From contig BSYO01000026.1 of assembly GCA_033239525.1 (NCBI GenBank), positions 8,046,371 through 8,110,370 on the forward strand: DNA of 64,000 nt, written 5' to 3'. This document shows positions 56,273 to 64,000 of the stretch, in pieces. Numbering within the stretch: the first letter of the stretch is position 1; each line of letters opens with the position of its first letter. Position numbers and translations under genes: made by a program. The DNA comes from Nepenthes gracilis. Its lineage: Eukaryota; Streptophyta; Magnoliopsida; Caryophyllales; Nepenthaceae. A model generated the notes under the pieces. It searched no databases, was not told the DNA's origin, and saw only the letters and a list, made by a program, of their open reading frames with translations.

Positions 56273-57660
56273 GAGATTGCTGCTATTATGGGTTTTAAAG
56301 TAGGCAAACTCCCCATCAGATACCTGGGGGTCCCCTTGATTACCTCTAGGCTTTCGGTCTCTGACTGCAAGTCGCTCACCGAGAGAATGACCAAGAGGAT
56401 TTCTTCAAGGAGAAATAGATGGCTCTCATTTGGTGGGCGTCTTCAACTCATTGCCTCTATCCTCTCTTCTATCCACCTTTATTGGGCTTCTCTCTTTATT
56501 CTCCCCACTTCCATTCTCAAAGCAATCGATTGTATTTTACGCCGTTTCTTGTGGAATGGTGCGCCTGATGGCAAAGTCAATGCTAAAGTGGCATGGGACG
56601 ATATTTGCTACCCCAAGTTTGAAGGGGGGCTGGGAATCAAGAACTTGATGGATCAGAACAAGGCTCTTATCTGCAAGCTTCTCTGGCGTCTCCTAACTAA
56701 AGACCCGAATTCAGAATGGTGTTCTTGGATCTATTAAAGTCCGGTGTATTTGGACCATTAAAGTCCCGGCTGCAGCCCCCTGGAGCTGGCGCAAATTAAT
56801 GAAATTACGGCCCTTCATGAGAACATACTCAATTGTGGACATTGGGAATGGGTCTGATACTTTCCTTTGGCACGATAACTGGCACCCCCTTGGCCCCGAG
56901 TGAAGTGAGTCTCACCGCACTCGCCTTGTCTCCGGTCCACTTGCACTGGGATGTTAAGGTTGATGCTATTATCAGGGATAACAGATGGGATTGGCCTAAC
57001 CATTTTGACACTGAGGTCTCTCACCTCGCCATGAATATGCCTACTAAACCTCCCTGTAATAATCGAAAAGACTCTCTGAGATGGTCTGGGAATGTCAATG
57101 GCAGTTTCTCGTCTAAGTCGGCCTATTTTCTCATCCATCCTCCTAAACCGCGGATTATCTGGGCTCAATTGGTATGGGGGCCTTCCCATATTCCTTCTCA
57201 TGCATTTACCCTTTGGCTCGCTATTAAGGGGAGACTAAATACCATCGATCGCCTTCATTATTTACCTAATCTCTCACCCAAATGCATCCTTTGCAACATA
57301 GGAGATGAAGACCTCGAGCATCTGTTTTTCTCCTGCCCTTATTCGAAAGCTGTATGGACTAAAGTTCAAAAGCACTCAGGTATTCATTGGCCCCATCCCG
57401 AGTGGTATCAAAATATTCTTTGGGCCTCTTCTTTGTGGAAGGGGAAAAGTCTTCAGGCTGTCTCTAAGCGCTTATCTTTAGCCGCCACTGTCTACTTCTT
57501 ATGGATGGAACGCAATCATCGAATTTTCCAAAAATCTCCTCCCCAAGACTCCTCCCAGCTCTCCGCTTTGGTGGTCAATGGTGTGAGGCTTAAACTTATG
57601 ACCATCTCGGTGTCTGACAGGGATGGCTCTAGGTCATTCCGGATGCGTTGGGGTTTATAA
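56273..57660 (+). pseudogene. LINE G ORF2, C-terminal region with zf-RVT
   Basis: After the stop the frame continues as EIAAIMGFKVGKLPIRYLGV, RNRWLSFGGRLQLIASIL and GGLGIKNLMDQNKALICKLL. It breaks near 56735, where about ten bases present in LINE B are missing, and again near 56900. From about 56906 it is open to the natural end at 57658-57660: WDVKVDAIIRDNRWDWPNHF, SHAFTLWLAIKGRLNTIDRL, and the zf-RVT cysteine/histidine set CILCNIGDEDLEHLFFSC. It ends RSFRMRWGL. LINE B aligns throughout and confirms the reading. Confidence 0.85.
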
Positions 57661-59213
57661 TAAGAGAAAAAAAAATGATAGAAAAAAAAAATGATAAAAA
57701 AAAAAAAATTCTGCCGGCTTGAAAATGCCTTGTTGAGAATTGTAGGTTGGATGTTGCTATAGTGAGGCGTGGGTGTAGTGCAGGAAGTTGTTCCGGGTTT
57801 TGCTGTGATGGATGGTGTGAGGAATTCAATGTCTGGATTATGATGTCCTTATATTTTCCATGTGTACATAAGCTGCTAATAGTGCTCAGATGGTGCACTC
57901 GAAGAATTTTAATGCGGATGTCACTTGCTTGTCCTTGGTTGCTGGGTTGGCTCGCAGGGCTAGACTTGCGTTCAGTTGCAAGTCTGGTCCTTCTGATGCT
58001 GTTCGGGTTTGGCAACGGGCTTGTAGGGGTTAGATGGTGATGCCACGAGTTGCTGCCATATTTGCACTCTCTCGTATGGCATTCTCGAGCCCGAGTCCGG
58101 CGAGGTTATGGTTTTAGCCCTTCCTTCCCGTCATCTTCTTGATGGTGCAGATGCGTTTGTTGTTTATTCTTTGGGGCCCTGATTTGCTGATTTGGAGGCC
58201 TTGATAAAGTAGGCGATTTGGATGCAATATCATGTTCGATGTTAATGGGTGAGCCTGGATTTTTTTGGATATGCTGTCTGGCCTTCTCAAGTCTGGATTA
58301 AACACAAAGGCAATCGGTTGCTCTTTGTTGCCATTTCTTGTTGGGGCAGTTTGTAATTTTTGGGCGGATCTCGGTCTCGCTGGATTGGGCCGTGTAGTAG
58401 GTCCTCAACCCGTTTTCATGTGGCTGCCGATGGTAGCTGGTCTCAAAATAAAGAATGCTTGCTTTGGTTGTCAAGAATGATGAGTCTCGCTTATTAAAAT
58501 GGGATGTTTGCGAGGCGAGATCTTGGTCCGGCCGAGGCAGCGCTTCTTTGGCCCAAGCAGTGGGGTGTCCTGATGTTCGACGTTTCCTCATTGCTACTAT
58601 ATTGAGGTGGTTTGTAATCCGCCCCGCTTGTCTGGGCTGGGGTGCCTACTTGCCGCTTACTGCTGTGTTTTCGTGTCTTTCTTTGGACCTCTTACCCCTC
58701 GAACAAAGATATCGATTATATGCCTTCCGCTTTGGTCGCATGTAGTCTTTGAGGTGATGAATTTGCACGCCGAATGGCTGCGAATCACTGGTCTTTTCAG
58801 AGCCGGCTATGAGGAAAGTTAAGGTGATCGGTGCTGTCCGATGGTGGGCCTGGTCTTGTTCATGGTTGGCGGGTCTGAACTTTGACTCTTTTATTGCCAC
58901 TTCCATTGCAAAAGCGGTGGATGCCGGCGCCTTTTCTTTTGGTCGGTGGATGTTTTTGGCTTGAGATGCTAGCTGTTTTGGTTTGAGATGAAATTTGATA
59001 TGTTGGGCGTGATCGTTACTCTTTGCCCTTTTTTTATTCTGTGGAGTCTGTAATTAGGTGTCCTCTTAGAGATCTTTGATTTTTTCTGATGTAACTCCTG
59101 CTCGGGGTATGCCCAGCGCCTATGTTTTATCTTCAAGTCAAATCACTTGGAGATAAAACATTGATTTTGTAATTTTTGTCCCTTTTAATCCAAATTACTT
59201 ACCAAAAAAAAAA
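57661..59213 (+). other. 3' UTR and tail of LINE G
   Basis: Directly after the ORF2 stop lie three A-tracts separated by TGATA or TGATAG (57665-57709), like fossil poly(A) steps. Then comes 1.4 kb of T/G-rich non-coding sequence, with fortuitous frames on both strands. The conserved terminal module starts at 59101: CTCGGGGTATGCCC, a stem TGTTTTATCTTCAAGT / ACTTGGAGATAAAACA, TTTTAATCCAAATTACTTACC and poly(A). Confidence 0.8.
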
Positions 59214-59260
59214 ATGAAATGAACTCCGGCTTCTGCATGATATGAACTCCGGCCTATGAA
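59214..59260. repeat. ACTCCGG minisatellite, last part after LINE G
   Basis: Two to three units (GAACTCCGGCTTCTGCATGA, TATGAACTCCGGCC) that join the block ending at 52000 once LINE G is removed. Beyond this LTR Z continues without array structure to 60039. Confidence 0.75.
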
Positions 59261-61073
59261 CATGAAAAATGACATACGGACAGCAAGTGAAACTCATGAC
59301 TTTTGACTTTTGAACTATGATGATTGGCCAATAAAGAACACGAACCAAGAACCGAGTTTCCGTTAAGCTTGCTGTTAAAGATGGATGAAGGATATTGGAG
59401 TGACACTCGAGGATGCCTCCTGGGCCACGGGAGGGGTTCTTTTGGTGGCATAAGAACTACGGGAGGGGATACGACTTTAGGTTGTGGGGTAGCACACAAC
59501 CCGTCCTCGATGTTGTCCGCTCCCGTCCGGTCCCTAAAGATGATATGAATTCCGAATGATTTTGATGAATTTTTTGAAGACAAGATGAAAAGAATATGAA
59601 ATAAGAAGAAACGATATGATGATTTTTCTTATGCTATATTATGATCTATATTTTGATTATATGTATGCTTGTGTTTTCTGCATGTGAGTATCCTGCTGGG
59701 CCTTGTAAGCTCATTCTTGCAACTTTTCAGATGACAAGCTTCTGGAGGACGAAGTTGAGTAGAGTCCTATGGTGTAGCTGAATGTTTAAGCTGGATGGAG
59801 CAAATTTTTGGAGTTTTGTTTATTTTTGAGGAAACTTGTAATATTGATTCCACTGCTTATGAATGTTAGAATGTTTCCGTGATACTTTGGAAATTATGAA
59901 ATTATAAACCTTTAGAATGCATCTCAGGTTTGAATGAAGAAAAGAAAAATTTTTATGTTCATCTGTTTATTCTTATATTAAATTATATGATTTAGATTTG
60001 ACGACGGCTTTTGATGGTAATAAAAGTCGGGTCGTCACAGTGCTACCTGTGGAGTTGTGTGGCTATGCGATCCTGTGGTTTTGTGTAGTTGTGTATATGG
60101 GTTGTTGTGCAGGGTTTTAAACAGGTATTTGTATTTTGGAAAACATTCAATTTACAAACGGAATTCTACCCAATTTTCTGTAGAATTTTATAATATTAAT
60201 TATGGGCATTCAATTATGTTATTATTGACGGATGTTATTTAAGTAAAATAACCCGATCCGTCACATCAGTAGTGGGTATTCAGCCGGTTCAAGGCTCCAA
60301 ACTGATATTTATACACATTGAATTGACCAAATTTGTAAAGGACAATTCTAGTACAATGACATGGTGAATTAGCCAACTCAATAAAGCTTCTAAATTAAGT
60401 TTTTCATGGGATGACTCAGCCAACAATAGCCTAAAAATCATAATAAACTTCTGATTTTGCTATTCTACATTTGTACTCCATTTGTATTTTTTCCTATTCT
60501 ACATGATACTTCAAAAGTTGCAATAGGGAATTAAGTATTGGATTCAATCAATACTTGAGGATAATAGTAAGAATTAATCAACAAATAAAGAAAATTGCAG
60601 TACTCTTGCTCGGAATAAATTAAATTCAATCTGCAACAAAATCGGGTCCTATGGCTTTCTTTTCTTCTCCTCTATTCTTCGGTTACTCCCTCTTTTATTG
60701 TTTCATTTCTTCCTTCTTCCTTACACTAATCTTAATATATTGTAGGAAAGATTTAGCTGACTCATTAATCAATTTATTGTGCTACTGCCAACTGTAAATT
60801 TTGCCCCCAAAATTTACTTGATCTGTTTAAAAATCAGCTCTTCGTTCAGCTATTTCATTAGCTGACTTATTGTCTTGTAAATTTGCCTTATGTTAAAGTG
60901 TTATTATCTCCTAAAACCAGCTGATGTTGCTACCTGCTTAAGCTCGTAAGTGCCGTGTATCATTCTCTCTTTATTTTCCTTAAATTATTGTTAGTGGGCT
61001 CTTAATGCTTAAGTGTTTAAGTGTTGCTGAATTTTCCTTGATTTGTTCCCCTAAGTGCCGTGTATCACATGCT

Positions 61074-61094
61074 TATATATATATATATATATAT
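61074..61094. repeat. (TA)n microsatellite
   Basis: About ten TA units within LTR V. Confidence 0.9.
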
Positions 61095-61301
61095 GTACGT
61101 TGCCCGGATTCTGTTGTCCTAACCAATAATATAATTTTAAGTGCCGCAATCTGATTTTGCCCTGTGAAAATATAATTGGATTAGATTCCTATTTTACCGG
61201 TTATTTTTATGTCGTCATTGCCTCCCAGGGTGAATCTCCAATTTTTGAGTTCATAACATAATTATCGTAATTAGTATATTTATGGAATTTTAACCCTTAC
61301 A

Positions 61302-61314
61302 GTTCCACCCCTTT
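61302..61314 (-). other. Polypurine tract of the Tekay-type element
   Basis: The minus strand reads CAAAGGGGTGGAAC immediately before the LTR start TGTAAGGG. It follows a GGAGGACGAAATTT block, the usual arrangement at the 3' end of Tekay/Del chromoviruses, where the tract primes plus-strand DNA. Confidence 0.7.
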
Positions 61315-62646
61315 GCAAAAATTTCGTCCTCCGAAATTTAAAAAATTACATCCTAGGAGAATAGGCGGGAATACTTGTTTTGGATCTCATCTTCTCATTC
61401 CCACGTGGGTTTCTTATATGAGTGATTACGTCCTATAACTTTGACTAAGGGAATGGTCATAGTGCAAAGCACCTGATCCCTTTGTCCCAGAATTTAAACT
61501 GGTTCTTCCATGTATAACAAATCCTCTTTGATCTCCAGGGGCTCATAGTCAATGACGTGAGTCGCGTTGTGCACATATTTATGTAGTATTAACATATGAA
61601 ATACGTTATGCACTTCTGCTAAATTTGGTGGCAATGCCAATCCATAGGCCACTTCTTCGACCTTCTCTAAGATTTCAAAAAGACCGAGAAACCTCAGTTT
61701 TAATTTTTCTTTCATTCCAAATTTGGTCATCCCCATGGCTAGTGATACCTTCAAAAAAACATAACTCTTCTATCGGCTTTGAGCTATTTTTAACTTTTCA
61801 TAGATCATCCTTTTTTTTATATCTCCCAAATAACCTCTAGACATAGTAGTCATTTGTCGCCGATTTCTTTCCAGTGAATCGGAGATCAACATTTTTTTCC
61901 GTACAAGGTTTCAAATGGTGCCATTTCGATACTTGGTAACTGTTGTTGCAGGCAAACTCTGTCAAAACCAAGTGATCATCATAATTACCTTTTATTTCTA
62001 GCACCAAAACCTTTAGCATATCTTCCAAGAATTGGATGTTGCATTCTGATTGCCCATCTATTTATGGGTGATATGTAGTACTAAATTTTATATTCGTCCC
62101 TAATTCTTAACGTAAACTTTCCTAAAATTTGGAGACGAATATTAAATCTCGATTAGACATAATTGATGTGGGCACCCCATGGAGTCTGATAATTTCCTTT
62201 ATATATAATTGCGCCAACCGATCTCAGGAGTACGTCGTTTAAATAGCCAAGAATGTTGATTTTGTCAACAGAATCAATAATGACCAGATAGCATCATGAT
62301 TCCTTAGGGTCCTTGGCAAACCCATTACGAAATCCATCGTGATATCCTGCAATTTACAATTTGGAATAGATAGTGGTTGTAATAAGCCAGATGGCTTCTT
62401 CCGCTCGGCCTTTAATTGCTAGCAAATGAGACACCTTCCCACAAATGTCATAATTTCTTTTCTCATGTTTCTCTACCAGAATATCTTTTTCAAGTACTGG
62501 TGCATTTTGTTGATTCCTAGATGAATAATATACCTAGTATGATGAGCTTCTTTTATAATTTCTTCTTTTAGCTCTTTATCATCAAGTACATATAATTTGT
62601 CCCGAAATCTTAGGACTCCATTAGCCCAAATATTGAAATCAGCTTT
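61315..62646 (-). pseudogene. Tekay/Del-type chromovirus pol: integrase and chromodomain remnant
   Basis: 3' part of a Ty3/gypsy pol on the minus strand. From upstream: WANGVLRFRDKLYVLDDKEL, EEIIKEAHHTRYIIHLGINK and RKEIMTFVGRCLIC (H2C2 zinc-binding region), LLQPLSIPNCKLQDITMDF (core start), EDMLKVLVLEIKGNYDDHLV and LTEFACNNSYQ (61837-62028). Then LRFLGLFEILEKVEEVAYGL, ALPPNLAEVHNVFHMLILHK (61494-61754) and a decayed chromodomain-like tail (RNHSYKKPTWE, QNKYSRLFS). Many stops and shifts. The integrase tail PPNLAEVHNVFHxSxLxKY identifies the Tekay/Del group. The upstream part is cut off by LTR X2 at 62647. Confidence 0.8.
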
Positions 62647-64000
62647 TGTGACGGAACGAGTTATTTTCCCCTAATAACCTCAATTAATGATCATATCAAA
62701 CTAATGCCCATGATAATCTAACATGAAATTTTTACAAAAAATCGGATAGAGTTTTCTCTAAAAATGGGCCAAAACCATACAAATTACCTAAATAAACACA
62801 ACCTGCGCAAGACAAATACATAGACAATCCTCAAAATTAAATCCTTAACACATCCACAATACATTCACAGGATTAATAAACATCATATCATTCATAACTC
62901 TAACACAGTACTTCTAGCTACCGTATTAGATTTAAGAGAGATGTCATCTAGTACCAAAATAAATCTAAATATAAAAAAAATACAGAAGCAACTATTTCCA
63001 TAAATCAATCCGTGGAAGTAAAAACAATACATTGCTCCAACAAAACACGTAACATGCCAAGACTATTTATATACAATTTTCTTTTACAAAATAAAGAATT
63101 TACATTCGCAACAAACAAACTCCCAAAATCTTTAGGGCTTTAGAATTCCATCCAGCTCCTCGCTAAGATCTAACTATTTCTGTTCGTCCGGTATCAGCTC
63201 TACTAGTTCATCTGGAGAGGGGCAAAATTACAAGAGTGAATCGAAACCCAACAAGGTACCATTAAAGCATGCAAGTAAAATATTTTCATGTAGAACATAA
63301 GTACAATAACGTAGAAAACTATGGGAATATGTGAAGAACAGAGACATCCATAGAAACAGGAAGAAAGCATAAATCAATATAAACATATATTGGAATTCAT
63401 AAATCAGTCTCAAATCTCACTTGTTCTTCAAAATTCTAGTTCATTATTCTAAGGACCCAACTAGTATATCCTACTAGCCGAGGGGGCGAATAATTGAGGA
63501 TAGATTGTATTCAATCCACACAATCAATGGCCAAAGGTTCGATAACATTTATTTCCATTTCATTTTATTCATGATTCAAAGGTTCAAAGGTTCAATAGTC
63601 TCTATCCTCTAATTACGTCCCGAGGAGGGGCAGACCACGTATCACTTCATAAATAGAGTTATCTTCAATTCCTGCTGTAAACTTCTAAGGCATGCCGGAG
63701 AACCTCATCTAACTGTACGATAATTTTAGGTCCGATTTTCTAAACAATTTAACTTAACTCAATGTATTTGTTCATAATTTCATAGTCAAAATTCATCGTA
63801 TCTCAAGGCTAAGTCCAAATTCATACAATCAATCTTTTAGACAATTTCAGAGGGCCTCCATAATTCGATAATACAGTTCCATGTAAAGTTTTCAAATATA
63901 AATCATCCAATAAACTATAACAAAGCTCCAATTGACATTTAAATCTCAAGGTTCCAAGTTTCCAAATATAAATTCCCAAATTTTCATTCCAGGGTTTGAT
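62647..64000 (-). mobile_element. LTR X2 (X-type Tekay-like LTR), partial
   Basis: Begins TGTGACGGAACGAG on the plus strand, the reverse of the end of LTR X (CCGTTCCGTCACA). Homology to X continues (for example CGGATAGAGTTTT, and GGTACC...GTTGGGTTTCGA in minus orientation near 63240), so the LTR is minus-oriented with its 3' end here and runs off the right edge. It interrupts the Tekay integrase. No coding sequence recognised inside. Confidence 0.65.

Larger units (their letters stand above)
52001..59213 (+). mobile_element. LINE G, near full-length L1-like element
   Basis: 7213 bp with 16-bp target duplication ATGAAATGAACTCCGG (51985-52000 and 59214-59229). Order: short leader, ORF1 (52078-54066), ORF2 (54059-57660, broken), 1.55-kb 3' UTR, tail with CTCGGGGTATGCCC, 16-bp stem-loop (59123-59138 with 59145-59160), TTACTTACC and poly(A). 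It begins without the palindrome of copies A, J, K and H and has only 77 bases before ORF1, so it is either slightly 5'-truncated or uses another start. It is the reference copy for the family in this window. Confidence 0.9.
48224..60039 (+). mobile_element. Solo LTR Z, inserted in W and hosting LINEs H and G
   Basis: Net length about 2.6 kb. Ends are an extended terminal inverted repeat: TGTAATGACCC at the start and GGGTCGTCACA at the end. Perfect 5-bp target duplication GTGCT at 48219-48223 and 60040-60044. A TATA box at 48619-48628 gives plus orientation. More than 1 kb of it is a degenerate ACTCCGG tandem repeat. There is no gag-pol, hence a solo LTR. Confidence 0.8.
45766..60265 (+). mobile_element. 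Solo LTR W, inserted in V and hosting Z
   Basis: Net length about 2.7 kb after removing Z. It starts TGTGAGGTTCCAATTCC and ends CCCGATCCGTCACA. Flanks TCCAT (45761-45765) and TCAGT (60266-60270) are only partly alike, so the target duplication is decayed or misplaced. A TATA box at 46232-46238 and a following GA-rich leader give plus orientation. Its end resembles the ends of X and X2, and its middle resembles Y2 (GACCCATTTTGA block), so all belong to one superfamily. No internal domains. Confidence 0.65.
43967..61301 (-). repeat. LTR V: 3' LTR of the Tekay-type element, split by W
   Basis: On the minus strand it starts TGTAAGGGTTAAAATTCC at 61301, directly after the polypurine tract of the Tekay-type pol, and ends GGGATGTGACA at 43967. 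Net length is about 2.8 kb after removing W (45766-60265). The split pieces are continuous: the repeat region before 45765 continues after 60270 with related GCCGGTTCA sequence. Its left end abuts the decayed LTR DNA of 41394-43966. Confidence 0.65.

Noticed and set aside
48224..60039. Reading the TGTAATGACCC/GGGTCGTCACA termini as a DNA transposon with terminal inverted repeats
   Set aside because: The inverted repeat is only about 11 bp, the flanking duplication is 5 bp, and a TATA box with leader and homology to other long LTRs fit an LTR with extended inverted ends.

Overview
This window is a repeat-dense block of nuclear DNA from a flowering plant. Everything recognisable is transposable-element sequence. 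I see no host protein-coding gene, rRNA gene, functional tRNA gene, CRISPR array or prokaryotic feature. The plant assignment rests on the element families: L1-like LINEs whose ORF1 carries a DUF4283 domain and whose ORF2 ends in a zf-RVT domain; Ty3/gypsy elements of the Tat type (two RNase H domains, antisense extra ORF); Tekay/Del-type chromovirus sequence with very long LTRs; and a tRNA-derived SINE. The species cannot be named from the sequence. Almost every reading frame is broken, and many of the stops look like C-to-T or G-to-A decay, as expected of old methylated heterochromatin.

Layout. 1-1820: 5' part of a minus-strand LINE (A), inserted into a minus-strand Tat element. 1821-16780: that Tat element, in the order antisense ORFs, a 42-bp tandem repeat, integrase, two RNase H domains, RT, protease, gag, primer-binding site and LTR. 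It is interrupted by a solo Tekay-like LTR (X, 6280-11882, itself split by LINE B) and by LINE C. 16786-17779: AT-rich, nothing recognised. 17785-27524: solo LTR Y1, broken by LINE J (ORF1 only), LINE K (no ORFs, itself split by LINE K2), a SINE and a micro-insertion. 27530-30300: AT-rich host sequence with one decayed Transposase_28-like ORF. 30300-41393: a second Tat element on the plus strand, with its 5' LTR split by LTR Y2 and its body split by LTR fragment Y3 and LINE-derived pieces E and F; it again ends with an antisense ORF. 41394-43966: decayed LTR-like DNA. 43967-62646: 3' LTR (V) and pol end of a minus-strand Tekay-type element. Solo LTR W lies inside V, solo LTR Z inside W, and LINEs H and G inside Z. 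62647-64000: another long LTR (X2) inserted in the Tekay pol.

How the parts relate. The nests can be ordered by their target-site duplications (TSDs), many of them 10-17 bp with none or one mismatch. The LINE family is the most informative. Its 3' end has a conserved stem-loop whose arms covary, followed by TTACTTACC(A)n. Its 5' end carries an AGAGAGAAG/CTTCTCTCT palindrome. The same two ends occur on copies with no ORFs (H, K) and on a copy with ORF1 only (J). The SINE and three roughly 17-bp micro-insertions end in the same or a very similar sequence. This suggests one retrotransposition machinery acting on several kinds of template. The best-preserved coding sequence is ORF1 of LINE G (52078-54066); its ORF2 retains recognisable endonuclease, RT and zinc-binding domains but has several frameshifts and a stop.
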